A stretch of 64,000 bases of DNA from JAGQOZ01 sp041399205 (GCA_041399205.1 JAWKTK010000031.1:42166-106165), one strand, 5' to 3'. Positions 45,778 to 57,478 are shown, counted from the stretch's first letter. The notes: generated by a model from the sequence alone, not told the origin. Numbers and translations: made by a program.

Positions 45778-46248
45778 TTACCAAGCGAAGTGCGCGAAGG
45801 CCTTGTTCGCATCCGCCATACGATGCACGTTTTCTCGACGCGTCATCGCGGCACCTTCCTTCTTGAAGGCAGCAACCAGCTCTTCAGCCAGTTTCAAATG
45901 CGTCTGACGGCCCTTTTTCTCTCGAACGGCCATCAAGATCCAGCGAATCGCCAAAGACTGCTGTCGATTCTTATTCACCTGCATTGGAACCTGATACGCC
46001 GCACCACCAACTCGCTTACTGCGAACTTCGATATGCGGCTTGACGTTCTCGACCGCCTGCGTGAACACTTCAATCGGTTCTTCGCCCGGCAATTTCTCGG
46101 CAATCACATCTAGCGCGTCATAAAACACGCCTAACGCCGTCGACTTTTTTCCGTCATGCATCAAGCAATTAACAAACTTACCTACCAACAGCGAACCATG
46201 ACGAGGATCGCCCTTGAGTTGCTTGCGGCTTGCCGTAATTTTTCCCAT
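45778..46248 (-). CDS. rpsG: 30S ribosomal protein S7
   Basis: The 156-residue product has MGKITASRKQLKGDPRHGSL, GGAAYQVPMQVNKNRQQSLA and the C-terminal MTRRENVHRMADANKAFAHF. It is followed directly by an intrinsic terminator. Confidence 0.97.
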   Translation of the reverse strand: MGKITASRKQLKGDPRHGSLLVGKFVNCLMHDGKKSTALGVFYDALDVIAEKLPGEEPIEVFTQAVENVKPHIEVRSKRVGGAAYQVPMQVNKNRQQSLAIRWILMAVREKKGRQTHLKLAEELVAAFKKEGAAMTRRENVHRMADANKAFAHFAW

Positions 46249-46292
46249 ACTTCAACAACCTTCAACATCTACCTAAAAACGAACCCCAAGCA

Positions 46293-46661
46293 CTAACCCT
46301 TCTTCGCGCCATAGCGGCTGCGCGATCGTTTTCGGCCGTCAACGCCCAGCGTATCGAGTGCACCACGCACAACCTGATACCGAACACCCGGCAAGTCACG
46401 AACTCGACCACCTCGCACTAAAACGATCGAGTGTTCCTGAAGGCTGTGACCTTCACCCGGAATGTAAACGGTCACTTCCTTACCGTTCGACAACCGCACT
46501 CGCGTAATTTTTCGCAGGGCCGAATTCGGCTTCTTGGGCGTCATGGTTCGCACCTGTAGACAGACGCCCCGCTTTTGGGGACACTTATCCAATACAGGTG
46601 ACTTGCTTTGACTTCGCTTACTCTTTCGGTTCCGACGAACCAACTGATTAATTGTGGGCAT
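46293..46661 (-). CDS. rpsL: 30S ribosomal protein S12
   Basis: ATG 46661 starts MPTINQLVRRNRKSKRSQSK, with aaaaagaa before it. MTPKKPNSALRKITRVRLSN holds the lysine linked to streptomycin response, and PGVRYQVVRGALDTLGVDGR is the second conserved loop. It is first gene of the str segment. Confidence 0.97.
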   Translation of the reverse strand: MPTINQLVRRNRKSKRSQSKSPVLDKCPQKRGVCLQVRTMTPKKPNSALRKITRVRLSNGKEVTVYIPGEGHSLQEHSIVLVRGGRVRDLPGVRYQVVRGALDTLGVDGRKRSRSRYGAKKG

Positions 46662-46701
46662 TTCTTTTTGATCTCTATCTTCACTAAAAGCCAAGTTGCC
46701 G

Positions 46702-46729
46702 AGATTATCAGTTTCCGTTCCCGTGTCAA
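46702..46729 (-). promoter_or_regulatory. promoter of the rpsL-rpsG unit
   Basis: On the minus strand TTGACA (46729-46724) and TAATCT (46707-46702) are 16 bases apart, between the rpoC stop and rpsL. The predicted start is about 35 bases before the rpsL ATG. Confidence 0.65.
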
Positions 46730-46781
46730 GGCGGAGACTGATGATTGTCTTCGGTATTAAGCTGGCGACCTCGAATTGATT

Positions 46782-49700
46782 TTAGACATCGTCTTCTTCG
46801 TCTAGATTTCCGCCGCCCAAAAGGGCATCCAAGTCAAGCGACGTCATTTCGCGTTCCGAATCGGTGGAAGGTGATTGCTGGAGTACGTTTTCTCCGCCAA
46901 TGGTGAAACCTGGATCGGGAGTCTGCGGCGGCGGAGTTTGTTCGTACGAACTGCGACTCGGCTGTCCCGAATCGGAATCCAACAACGGGAAGCTGGACAC
47001 CAAAGCTCGGTCCTTTTCCGCGGCCAATTCTGCCAATGCTTCGGGGCGAATCCGTACTTCTGATTCCTGGAAATTCCGGAAACCGGTACCAGCCGGAATC
47101 AAGTGTCCGAGAATCACATTTTCCTTCAAACCAACCAAACGATCTGTTTTACCGGCCAATGCCGCTTCCGTCAAAACCTTGGTGGTTTCCTGGAAACTAG
47201 CAGCCGAGATAAAGCTGGAGCTCTGGACCGCCGCTTTGGTAATTCCCAGCAGCTGAGTACTGGCGGTAGCGGGTTTGGGCCGAGTCCCTTTGGCGGGATT
47301 ACCACCTAAGGCTTCAATCTGGGCATTGGTGGTTTCAACTGCTTCACGAGGAACAATAGTGCCTACCGAGAACTCGCTATCTCCTTGATCGCTGATCTTT
47401 AGGCACTTGCTTAGACCCTCATTTGCGAATCGGAAGTCGAACCGATCCATGACACTCCCCGGCAGCAAATTGGTGTCTCCCGGATTTTCAATTCGAACTT
47501 TACGCAACATACGAGCGATAATGACTTCGCAATGCTTGTCGTTAATTTCAACCCGCTGACTACGGTAAACACCCTGAATTTCGTGCAGCAGATACTGCTG
47601 AACAGCCTCTTCGCCCGACACTCGCAAAATATCATGCGGCACCAATGGCCCGTCTACCAAAGACTGACCGGCTTTGACGTAGTCACCCGAGTGCACCAAG
47701 AATCGCTTACCATGCGGCACCAAGTGTTCGCGTTCGATCCCACTTTCACTCCGTACCACAATGGTCCGCTTACCTCGCCGCTTTTCACCCAAGATCTCCA
47801 CGGCACCATCCACTTCCGCAATAACGGCCGGATCCTTGGGCTTACGAGCTTCAAAGATTTCGGTAACTCGAGGCAGACCACCCGTGATATCCTTAATACC
47901 CGATGCTTCACGAGGCGTTTTGGCAACAACCGCACCGGCGGCAATCGTGGCTCCTTCTAAAACTTCGATATGAGCTCGTTCTGGAAGGTAGTAAACATCT
48001 AACGGCTTACCTTCTTCATCTTCGATCACAATCTGCGGGTGCAAGTCACCTCGGTGATCATTGATAATGCGACGTTCGTGCCCGCTAGGATCTTTCTCGA
48101 CACGAACGGTATCGCCTTCGACGATGTCTTCATACCGAATCTTACCCGCCACTTCCGCCAAGACGGGAATACTATGTGGGTCCCACTGGCACAACACAGC
48201 ACCGGCAACGACTTCTTGATCTTCTTCCACCATCAAGACAGCACCGTTGGGGACTTCGTGCTTTTCCAGTTCTCGACCCTTGGGATCCACAATGGAAATT
48301 TCCCCATTTCGGGTCAAAACGATCGACTGACCTTCGCTGTTGGTTACGAAGCGAATCCGAGTGAATTTGACGATACCAGACTTCTTGGTCTTGGTTTCAC
48401 TTTCCTCCCACTTGGGACGTTGCCACACCACCGATGTGGAACGTACGCATAGTCAACTGAGTACCGGGTTCACCGATACTTTGCGCGGCAATGATACCCA
48501 CGGCCATGCCTTCTTCCACTAAGTTGCCAGTGGCCATATCCATGCCGTAGCACAGACGACAGCAACCGAGTGCCGATTCGCACGTCATGGGACTACGCAC
48601 TTGAATACGCTCCAAGCCCATGGATTCAATGCGCCGAGCGATATCCAGCGTGATCATCTCGCTTTCGGCCACAATGACTTCATCGGTGACCGGGTTCACG
48701 ATATTCTGTCGGCTGACTCGGCCCTTCACCGCATCTGCCAAACGAACTTCCACCTTTTCACCTCGGTAAATGACTCCTTTGGTGACACCTTGAGCTGTAC
48801 CGCAGTCGTGGCAAGTGACTACGACATTTTGCGCCACGTCGGCCAGTTTTCGAGTCAAATACCCCGAATCGGCCGTTTTCAGCGCGGTGTCCGCCAAACC
48901 TTTTCGAGCACCGTGGGTGGAACTGAAATACTCCAATACGGACAAACCTTCGCGGAAATTGGCCTTAATGGGCGTTTCGATGATTTCGCCCGAAGGCTTG
49001 GCCATCAGACCTCGCATCCCAGCCAACTGTCGAATCTGTTCGACACCACCTCGAGCACCCGAGTGCGCCATTAGATATACCGGGTTCACATACCCCGTGC
49101 CGCCTCGGTAATCAGTCTCCATGGCGGCCATCATTTCCGCCGTAATGCGTTCTCGAGCATGGGTCCAGGCGTCTAGAACCTGGTTGTACCGTTCGACATT
49201 CGTGATGATTCCGCGGTCATACAGCTTCTTGTATTTCAGAACGGTCTTTTCGGCTTCCGCAATGATCTTGATCTTTGAGTCCGGCGTTACCAAATCGTCC
49301 GTCGCGAATGACAATCCACTGCGGGTACTTTCGCGGAAGCCTAACGCATTCATGTCGTCCAACAAGTGAATGGTGGCTCGCCGCCCCAACACTTGGTAGC
49401 AGTCCGAAATCACCATGGACAATTCGCCCGACCGCAACGACATGTTGTAGAAATCCATGCCGGTGGGCAGGATCATGTTGAACATGATTCGACCACAAGT
49501 GGTTTCGATAATCTGTTCGTCTTTGACAACGTCCTCTTCGGTTCGAACGCGGCGCGAGGTTGGAAACTTCACCTTGATCTTGCTGTGCAAACCAACCACG
49601 CCCAACGAATATGCCAGATCGGCTTCTTCTGGCGAAGAGAAACACATTCCTTCACCCTTCATGCCCGGCATGACCATGGTGATGAAATAACATCCCATCA

Positions 49701-51211
49701 CCGTGTCTTGTGAAGGGCTCATGATCGGTCGACCATTGGACGGCGCGAAAATATTGTTGGTAGACAGCATCAGCGTGTGTGCTTCCACCTGCGCTTCAAT
49801 GGACAAGGGCAAATGCACCGCCATTTGGTCACCGTCAAAGTCGGCGTTGAAACCTTTGCAAACCAGCGGATGCAAATGAATGGCATTGCCTTCCACCAAT
49901 GTCGGTTCAAAGGCCTGAATCCCCATACGGTGCAGCGTGGGAGCACGATTCAGCAATACTGGATGATTCTGAATCACCGATTCCAAGATATCCCAAACTT
50001 CTTCATCCTTGCGCTCCAACATCTTCTTGGCGCTCTTGATGGTGTCCGCATGGCCCAACTCTTTGAGCTTACGAATGATAAACGGCTGATAGAGCTCCAA
50101 CGCAATCTTCTTGGGCAAACCGCATTGATGTAATTTCAAACGAGGCCCCACGACAATCACGCTGCGAGCGGAATAGTCCACGCGCTTGCCAAGCAGATTT
50201 TCTCGGAAACGCCCTTGTTTACCCTTAATCATGTCCGTCAAAGATTTGAGCGGACGATTGCTGCTGCCCAAAACCGGTCGCTTGCAACGATTGTTGTCAA
50301 ACAACGCATCCACCGATTGCTGCAACATTCGCTTTTCGTTTCGAATGATCACTTCGGGCGCATTCAAATCGACCAACTTGCGCAAGCGGTTATTTCGGTT
50401 GATAATACGCCGATACAGATCGTTCAAATCGCTGGTGGCAAAATTACCCGAATCCAACAACACGAGCGGCCGCAGGTCAGGTGGAATGACGGGAATGACG
50501 TCCAAGACCATCCATTCCGGCCGATTTTCACTATCCCGAATTGCCTCGACAATTTTCAGACGGTTAATCAGATCCTTCTTTTTTGCTTTGAATTGGTTTC
50601 AGCCAGATCGGTTCGCAACTTATCCGACAGCTGTACCAAGTCCAATGCATTGAGCAATTTGCGAACCGCTTCCGCACCCATGTCAGCTTCGAAGCTGCCT
50701 TCGCCCCATTGTTCACGAGCGGCGCGATATTCTTCCTCGGTTAACAACTGCTGCGGCTCTAAGTCCGTCGAGCCTGATCGATCACGACGTAATCTTGGAA
50801 ATAGATCACCTTTTCCAAGCTGGTGGTCTTCATCGCCAGCAGGTTTCCCAATCGACTAGGCATGGCCTTGAAAAACCAGATATGAACCACCGGCGCGGCC
50901 AATTCGATATGCCCCATCCGCTTTCGGCGAACTCGGCTATGCGTCACCTTTACGCCACAGCGATCGCAGATCATGCCCTTGTACTTCATGCCGCGGTACT
51001 TACCACAGGCACATTCCCAGTCCTTTTCAGGACCAAAAATTCGCTCGCAAAACAAACCATCTTTTTCTGGACGATAGGTTCGATAGTTGATGGTTTCCGG
51101 CTTCTTTACTTCGCCGAACGACCAGCTTCGAATATCGTGTGGCCGTGCCAAGCTGATCTTTACTGACGCGTAATCATTAATTCGATCATACGAGCTTTCG
51201 CCGATGGTCAT
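46782..51211 (-). CDS. rpoC: RNA polymerase beta' subunit, three single-base indels as written
   Basis: The N-terminal part (to about 50774) has the zinc ribbon CACGKYRGMKYKGMICDRCG. The middle part carries the catalytic NADFDGDQM with three metal-binding aspartates, and then the second zinc site around CESALGCCRLCYG. The C-terminal part ends GGGNLDEEDDV. The frame breaks near 50774 (one C missing: VVIDPGSTDLEPQQ is restored), 50579-50584 (A7 written as A6: SKQKKKDLINRLK) and 48407-48409 (one extra G: VEESETKTKKSGIVKF). Correcting all three gives 4431 bases, 1476 residues. The gene is essential, so these are taken as sequence errors, not a natural subunit split. Confidence 0.95.
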
Positions 51212-51301
51212 CTGCCAGTGCTCCTTAAAATATCTCGTCCGCGTCTAGCGCGTTTCATATCTGTACGAAAGAGAGGTGTGAAGTCGAACGAATCCAGCCG
51301 C

Positions 51302-54300
51302 TTACACTCGCCGCTTTTCCAGCTGCATGTTCAAGGCGAGCCCGCGAATCTCGTTGGTCAACACGTCAAAACTAGCCGGCGTCCCCGCCTCCAACGTATT
51401 TTCTCCCTTCACCATCGACTCGTAGATCTTAGTACGACCTTCCACGTCATCGCTCTTCACCGTCAGCAATTCCTGCAAGATGAAAGCGGCGCCGTATGCC
51501 TCCAACGCCCAAACTTCCATTTCGCCGAATCGCTGCCCACCAAAACGCGCTTTTCCACCCAACGGTTGTTGCGTGATCAACGAGTAAGGACCGGTGCTGC
51601 GCGCGTGAACTTTTTCGTCCACCAAGTGGTGCAACTTCAGCATGTAAATATAGCCAACGGTCGTTTCTTGCGCCATGGCTTCTCCGGTCCGACCATCAAA
51701 CAACCGAGCTTTCCCGTGACTGGGAAGCCCCGCTTCGCCAAGCGCTGCGTTGATGTCTTCTTCACTGGCCCCGTCAAAAACCGGCGTCACCGCCTGGAAG
51801 CCCAACTTGGCACCGGCCCAACCCAAATGCGTTTCCAAAATCTGACCCACATTCATACGGCTAGGTACGCCCAGCGGATTTAGCATGATCTGCAGCGGAG
51901 TTCCGTCTTCCAGAAACGGCATATCTTCCACCGGCAAGATCTTAGCAATCACACCCTTGTTACCGTGGCGTCCGGCCATCTTGTCGCCGACAGAAATACA
52001 GCGCTTTGTGGCAATGTACACTTTGACCATCTGCAGCACGCCGCTCCGCAATTCGTCACCGCGTTTCATGCTGTTGAGCTTACGGTCTCGATCATCAATC
52101 GCCGCTTCGACGGCCGGCCACTGTGCCTTGTGAATCGCTTGGATCTCGGCGATCTTTCCGTCACTTCGCAACGGAGCCGTTACCGACTGCAATCGGAACA
52201 ACTGTGCTCGTTCTGCAACATACTTGGGATCCTGATCGCCCAGCCAAGGCGTACCATCCTCATCCGCAAGGCTCTTGCCAGCAACAGCCTCCATCTGTTG
52301 GATCATTTCGCCAAACGCAGCAGTTATGACTTCATTGCCCGAGTTTTCAACTTCCTTAAGTTCTTTTTCAAACTGCTTGCGCTCATCTTCGCTCAAACTC
52401 ATTCGCCGCGAAAACTTCTGAGTGTTGATCACAATTCCTTCGATCCCCGAAGGTACCTCTAGCGAATCGTTCTTCACGTCCTCGCCCGCTCGACCAAAAA
52501 TCGCATGCAACAGTTTTTCTTCCGGCGTCAATTCCGTCTTAGATTTTGGTGAAACCTTACCGACCAAAATATCTCCCGGACGAACATACGTGCCCACTTG
52601 CACAATGCCGCCTTCGTCCAGGTTGCGTAGAGCCTTTTCACTGACGTTGGGAATGTCTCGAGTGAATTCTTCGCGACCGAGCTTGGTTTCCCGAATCTCC
52701 ACGTCAAATTCTTCAATATGAATCGAAGTATACGTATCGTTCTGGACCAACTCTTGGCTAATAATGATGGCGTCTTCAAAATTGAATCCGTCGAACGACA
52801 TGAAGCCGACCAGGACGTTACGGCCCAATGCCAATTCTCCATTGAAAGTCGCGGCACCGTCGGCAATGACCTGGCCCTTCTCGACTTTATCGCCCAAGTG
52901 AACAATCGGTTTCTGATTCAGCGACGTTCGTTCATTCAAGCCATGGAATTTCTTCAAGTCATACTTGTCGGTTCCGATCTCGATTCGCGTCGAATCAACA
53001 TAGGAGACTTTTCCAGCTCGCTTCGCTCGATGCACCATGCTGGAGTTCCGCGCGACATCTTTCTCCATTCCCGTCGCTACGATCGGCGGTTCGGTCACCA
53101 GCAGCGGGACCGCTTGTCGCTGCATATTGGAACCCATCAACGCTCGGTTGGCGTCATCATGCTCCAAGAATGGAATCAGCCCGGCCGATACACCAACCAT
53201 CTGACTGGGCGAAATATCAATGAAGTTAATCTCCGTCGGATTGACAATGTGAAAGTCCGAACGATACCGAGCAATAATGGTGTCACCGACAATCTTGCCG
53301 TCTTCCACCGGAGCATCGGCCGGCGCAACAAATGCCTCCGATTCCTCGTCCGCTCGCAGCCATACCACTTCATCCAACAACTTACACTTATCGACGCGTC
53401 GATACGGAGTGACCAAAAATCCGTAGTCATCCACGCCGGCGTAAATCGCCAAACTGGAGATCAATCCAATGTTGGTACCTTCCGGCGTTTCAATCGGGCA
53501 AATCCGCCCGTAGTGAGAAATATGAACGTCACGAACTTCAAATCCAGCTCGTTTTCGATTCAAGCCACCAGGCCCCAACGCCGAAAGGCGCCGTTCGTGC
53601 GTCAGCATCGAACGTGGATTGGTCTGATCAACCACCTGCGACAACTCTCCACGACCAAAGAAATATTCAATTGCCGCTGAAATACTCTTCGGGTTGATCA
53701 GGCTTCGAGGCGTCATGTCCTCGATGTCCTTCAAACTCATCCGCTCCTGCACGGTGCGGCGCAACTTGAGAAAGCCCTTGCGAAGTTCGTCACACGCCAA
53801 TTCGCAAATTGTTCGCAATCGACGATTTCCTAAATGGTCAATGTCGTCAATCTCTGCTTCGCCACCGCTCACGGACAGCTCCAGCAAATACCGAATCGCT
53901 GCGATCATATCTTCCGGTCGAAGCGTCATTTCATCTTCCGGGACTTCTAGATCCAGCTTTCGATTCATGCGGAATCGACCAACCCGTCCAAGTCGATATC
54001 GATTCGCATCGAAGAACTTCTCCTGAAACAGCTGTCGAGCCTTCTCCAGCTGAGGTGGATTTCCAGGACGAAGCCGCTGATAAATCCGCAACAAAGCTTC
54101 TTCGTGACTAGAGGTATTGTCGTCCGCCAGTGAATTGAACAGCAGCGGCGACTTCACTGCCTCCATCACTTCGCATTCCTTCACGCCCGAAGTGCAAATC
54201 AGTTCGGCGACATTCTTCGTAATCTTGTGGCCCGCCTCCACCAGAATCTCGCCAGCACGTTCGCTGCCCGATGGATAGATGATGTCATCAACAGCGATCT

Positions 54301-55021
54301 TACCGTCCACTTTGGACACACTGCGACCATCAGAAATCTTTACCGTGCTGGTCGGATAGAACGCTCGCAAGATCGCCGAATCACTTCCATACACCGGATC
54401 CATGGCGCGCAACAACGTTACGGCCGAAAACTTTCCGCTCTGATCAATGCGAACCGTCAAACTGTCCTTTTTTGTGACGTTGACTTCGATCCAACTGCCT
54501 CGCTCGGGAATGATTCGACAACTGGGAAGCTTCCGATCCGAAGTAGCGTCGGCTTCCATCACAAAGTCAACACCAGGGCTACGATGCAGCTGGCTTACCA
54601 CCACGCGCTCCGCACCATTAATGATAAATTCACCGCCCCCCAACATGATAGGCATATCGCCCAGGTAAACCTCTTCTTCGATCGGTTGCTCTTTGTTCAA
54701 TCGCAACCAAACGCGAAACGGCCGTCCGTACGTAAGACGCAACTGCCGACATTCTTCAGCCGTATATCTAGGCTTGCCGAGCTCGAATTTCACGTAGTCC
54801 AACGTCAGTTGCTTGTCGTAGCTCTCGATCGGAAAGATTTCCCGCAAAACACTTTCGATCCCCTGATCCTTCCGCTTCAATGGATCGTCATCCATCTGCA
54901 GAAACTCGCTATAACTTTGAGTCTGCATCTGGGTCAAATCAGGCGTCAGATATTCACCTCGCCCACTACCAAATTTTCGAACTGCCGTGGGATGAAGACG
55001 ACGCTGATAAGGGACAGCCAT
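51302..55021 (-). CDS. rpoB: RNA polymerase beta subunit
   Basis: The 1239-residue product starts at ATG 55021 (AVPYQRRLHPTAVRKFGSGR), with ggaaggag upstream; a longer frame adds 13 unlikely residues. The rifampicin region reads SQVVDQTNPRSMLTHERRLS then ALGPGGLNRKRAGFEVRDVH, with no obvious resistance substitution. MAGRHGNKGVIAKILPVEDM and the C-terminal GGKARFGGQRFGEMEVWALE are intact. It is uninterrupted, unlike rpoC. Confidence 0.97.
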   Translation of the reverse strand: MAVPYQRRLHPTAVRKFGSGRGEYLTPDLTQMQTQSYSEFLQMDDDPLKRKDQGIESVLREIFPIESYDKQLTLDYVKFELGKPRYTAEECRQLRLTYGRPFRVWLRLNKEQPIEEEVYLGDMPIMLGGGEFIINGAERVVVSQLHRSPGVDFVMEADATSDRKLPSCRIIPERGSWIEVNVTKKDSLTVRIDQSGKFSAVTLLRAMDPVYGSDSAILRAFYPTSTVKISDGRSVSKVDGKIAVDDIIYPSGSERAGEILVEAGHKITKNVAELICTSGVKECEVMEAVKSPLLFNSLADDNTSSHEEALLRIYQRLRPGNPPQLEKARQLFQEKFFDANRYRLGRVGRFRMNRKLDLEVPEDEMTLRPEDMIAAIRYLLELSVSGGEAEIDDIDHLGNRRLRTICELACDELRKGFLKLRRTVQERMSLKDIEDMTPRSLINPKSISAAIEYFFGRGELSQVVDQTNPRSMLTHERRLSALGPGGLNRKRAGFEVRDVHISHYGRICPIETPEGTNIGLISSLAIYAGVDDYGFLVTPYRRVDKCKLLDEVVWLRADEESEAFVAPADAPVEDGKIVGDTIIARYRSDFHIVNPTEINFIDISPSQMVGVSAGLIPFLEHDDANRALMGSNMQRQAVPLLVTEPPIVATGMEKDVARNSSMVHRAKRAGKVSYVDSTRIEIGTDKYDLKKFHGLNERTSLNQKPIVHLGDKVEKGQVIADGAATFNGELALGRNVLVGFMSFDGFNFEDAIIISQELVQNDTYTSIHIEEFDVEIRETKLGREEFTRDIPNVSEKALRNLDEGGIVQVGTYVRPGDILVGKVSPKSKTELTPEEKLLHAIFGRAGEDVKNDSLEVPSGIEGIVINTQKFSRRMSLSEDERKQFEKELKEVENSGNEVITAAFGEMIQQMEAVAGKSLADEDGTPWLGDQDPKYVAERAQLFRLQSVTAPLRSDGKIAEIQAIHKAQWPAVEAAIDDRDRKLNSMKRGDELRSGVLQMVKVYIATKRCISVGDKMAGRHGNKGVIAKILPVEDMPFLEDGTPLQIMLNPLGVPSRMNVGQILETHLGWAGAKLGFQAVTPVFDGASEEDINAALGEAGLPSHGKARLFDGRTGEAMAQETTVGYIYMLKLHHLVDEKVHARSTGPYSLITQQPLGGKARFGGQRFGEMEVWALEAYGAAFILQELLTVKSDDVEGRTKIYESMVKGENTLEAGTPASFDVLTNEIRGLALNMQLEKRRV

Positions 55022-55083
55022 AGAGAGAAAACTCCTTCCGAACCGTGCGAGGGCCATCAAAGAACAAAAGCCGTGAACGCAAA

Positions 55084-55112
55084 CACCTCGTCAGCCTTCA
55101 CGTCTGACGAGG
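55084..55112 (-). promoter_or_regulatory. hairpin between rplL and rpoB (attenuator or processing site)
   Basis: A perfect 10-bp stem (acctcgtcag/ctgacgaggt) with a 9-base loop lies upstream of rpoB. On the minus strand it is followed by gtttgcgtt, only weakly T-rich. E. coli has an attenuator and an RNase III site at the same place; a similar role is inferred. Confidence 0.55.
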
Positions 55113-55177
55113 TCTAAGCGCACAACCTACATTGGAGCAGCGAACAAAACGCCTATCATGCAGAAAACCGCGGGTTT

Positions 55178-55591
55178 CTACTTAATTTCCACACTCGCGC
55201 CGGCTTCTTCCAGCTTCTTCTTAATCTCTTCGGCTTCCTCTTTCGAGACACCTTCCTTCAGCTTACTGGGAACGCCTTCAACCAGCTCCTTGGCTTCCTT
55301 CAGGCCTAACCCAGTAACCCCACGCACTTCCTTAATCACGCCGATCTTCTTGTCACCAAATCCGGTGAGCACCACGTCGAATTCGGTTTTTTCGGCGGCC
55401 GCACCACCGGCATCCCCACCGCCACCGACGCCGGCCATTACGACCGCGCCACCGGCAGCTGGTTTAATGTTGTATTCCGCTTCCAAGTAATCTGACAACG
55501 ACTTGGCCTGCTTCAAAGTCAACTCGGCGATCTTGTCACCCAATTGTCTAATATCTTCCGCTACTTCAATTGTGGCTGTTTCTTCCGACAT
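55178..55591 (-). CDS. rplL: 50S ribosomal protein L7/L12
   Basis: The 137-residue stalk protein has an N-terminal dimerisation helix (IRQLGDKIAELTLKQAKSLS), a Gly/Ala hinge (AVVMAGVGGGGDAGGAAAEK) and the factor-binding C-terminal domain (KKIGVIKEVRGVTGLGLKEA). Confidence 0.97.
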   Translation of the reverse strand: MSEETATIEVAEDIRQLGDKIAELTLKQAKSLSDYLEAEYNIKPAAGGAVVMAGVGGGGDAGGAAAEKTEFDVVLTGFGDKKIGVIKEVRGVTGLGLKEAKELVEGVPSKLKEGVSKEEAEEIKKKLEEAGASVEIK

Positions 55592-55725
55592 CTTTAAACA
55601 CTGTCCTTTCAGATTGTTAAATCGCGATACCGTACATCACCGGTAAGCAATCGCTGGGTATTTATAACAAAAAGACTCTCTTGTACCAATCTTCGCGCTG
55701 TATGTAACTTCGCGTCCTGAAACTT

Positions 55726-56253
55726 CTAACTCGCATCCTCGTCGCCGGCCTTCTCCTTGATCTGACTGGCCAATGTACTCCCAGGACCGAGCAACGCTGC
55801 CGACAATTCCGCTCCTGGTCCCAAAATCTGCCCAAGCAACAGACTAAGCTGCTCTTCACGATTTGGCCATTTGCTAATCTCTTTGACCTTCTCGGCCGTC
55901 AATCGCTCGCCATCCAGGACGCCGCCACGGGCCTCGAAGCCCTTGTATTTGCCACCATCGACAATCGCCGTGATTTCTTTCGCCAGAGATACGAAGTCCT
56001 CCGATCCCCAGCAAAAGGCAAGCGTCCCCTTCGCCTCCGCCAAAGCTGGTTCCAAAGTCGTTCCTTCGATGGCGCGCTTCGCCAGAGAATTTCTCAACAC
56101 GAGAATCTGAATATCCTTCTCGCGGAGCACTCGACGTAGCTCAACGGACGAATTCGCATCCACACCGATCACATCCACCAACAACGCGTCGCTCACACCA
56201 TCAAGCCGTCGTTGAAAATCTTTGACGATCAGCTCTTTAACCATCTTGCTCAT
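55726..56253 (-). CDS. rplJ: 50S ribosomal protein L10
   Basis: The 175-residue stalk base protein is recognised by VKELIVKDFQRRLDGVSDAL, VLRNSLAKRAIEGTTLEPAL and the C-terminal helix that binds L7/L12 dimers. The start is 56253 or the inner ATG 56244. Confidence 0.95.
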   Translation of the reverse strand: MSKMVKELIVKDFQRRLDGVSDALLVDVIGVDANSSVELRRVLREKDIQILVLRNSLAKRAIEGTTLEPALAEAKGTLAFCWGSEDFVSLAKEITAIVDGGKYKGFEARGGVLDGERLTAEKVKEISKWPNREEQLSLLLGQILGPGAELSAALLGPGSTLASQIKEKAGDEDAS

Positions 56254-56286
56254 ATATCACCAAATCCGGCTCGACTCAAACAAAAC

Positions 56287-56966
56287 CTACGACGCAATGC
56301 GAACACTGGGGCTCATCGTGGCGCTCAAACTCATTCCTCGCAAGTACGCTCCCTTTACCGCTGCCGGCTTCAGGGATTCGACATGCTTCATGAACGCCGA
56401 CACGTTTTCCTCGAGCTTCTCCTTGTCGAAACTCAGGCGACCCACAACCGCATGCAATATTCCCGCGGAATCATTTCGAAACTCGACCTTACCAGCCTTA
56501 TACTCTTTGACCACTCGCGCGACATCCGGCGTAACTGTGCCAGCCCGAGGCGAGGGCATTAACCCCCGGGGCCCAAGCACCTTTCCCAACGGGCCCACAA
56601 CACCCATCATGTCGGGCGCGCGATACACGCATCAAAGTCAGTCCAGCCGTCCTTGATCTTCTTGGCCAGATCTTCCTGACCAACCTCATCGGCTCCGGCT
56701 GCCTTAGCCGCTTCGGCCGCGTCGCCCTTAGCAAACACGACCACTCGCTGCGTACGCCCAATGCCATGCGGCAGCACGACCGATCCTCTTACAATCTGAT
56801 CCGCCTGTTTAGGATCGATACCCAGACGCACTGCAACTTCGACCGTCTGATCGAACTTGGCAGTATTAAACGTCTTAAGCACGTCCACGGCTTTACTCAA
56901 CGGCATCAGTTCGCCGATCGGCGCGGCGCTGGCCATTTTCCGATATCTCTTCGACCGTTTCACCAT
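56287..56966 (-). CDS. rplA: 50S ribosomal protein L1, one base missing near 56618
   Basis: The N-terminal frame (VKRSKRYRKMASAAPIGELM to WTDFDACIA) and the C-terminal frame (PDMMGVVGPLGKVLGPRGLM onward) meet at gcgcgcccg near 56615-56621. Adding one base gives 681 bases and 226 residues, close to the family length of about 230. The conserved GKVLGPRGLMPSP hinge is intact. It is an essential or near-essential gene, so a sequence error is most likely. Confidence 0.94.
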
Positions 56967-56988
56967 TACCTACTTCCCAATCGATTAC

Positions 56989-57417
56989 CTAACCGTCAAC
57001 TACCTCGAGACCCATACTACGAGCCGTACCGCGAATCATCTGACGTGCAGACTCAAGATCGCTGGCATTGAGATCCGCCATCTTTTGCTTGCAAATCTCG
57101 TCAATCTGCGACATGCTGACCTTACCGACCTTGGTCTTGTTTGGAACACCAGACCCCTTGGCGATACCAGCCGCCTTCTTTAGCAGCGAAGCGGCAGGCG
57201 GGCTCTTTGTTATGAACTCGAAAGAGCGATCATTATAAACACCTACAACAACCGGAATTGGCGTGCCACCATACTCCTTAGTTCGGTCATTAAACTGCTG
57301 GACGAATTGCCCCAGATTGATACCAAACTTACCCAGCGACGTACCTACCGGCGGCAGCGGCGTAGCCTGACCACCAGGCACTTGAAATTTAGCTACACCA
57401 ACTAACTGCTTTGCCAT
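56989..57417 (-). CDS. rplK: 50S ribosomal protein L11
   Basis: The 142-residue product has the proline-rich N-terminal VPGGQATPLPPVGTSLGKFG and the rRNA-binding C-terminal MADLNASDLESARQMIRGTA. It is intact and in the standard place after nusG. Confidence 0.97.
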   Translation of the reverse strand: MAKQLVGVAKFQVPGGQATPLPPVGTSLGKFGINLGQFVQQFNDRTKEYGGTPIPVVVGVYNDRSFEFITKSPPAASLLKKAAGIAKGSGVPNKTKVGKVSMSQIDEICKQKMADLNASDLESARQMIRGTARSMGLEVVDG

Positions 57418-57478
57418 ATCTGCACCGTATCTTCAATTGCGGCTATCGCCCAAACTCAGTCCGCACAACGCGACCAAC

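Noticed and set aside
46782..51211. Natural split of RpoC into separate subunits
   Set aside because: The breaks are single-base indels in short runs, the pieces have no start sites with ribosome binding, and repair restores exact frame and consensus sequence.
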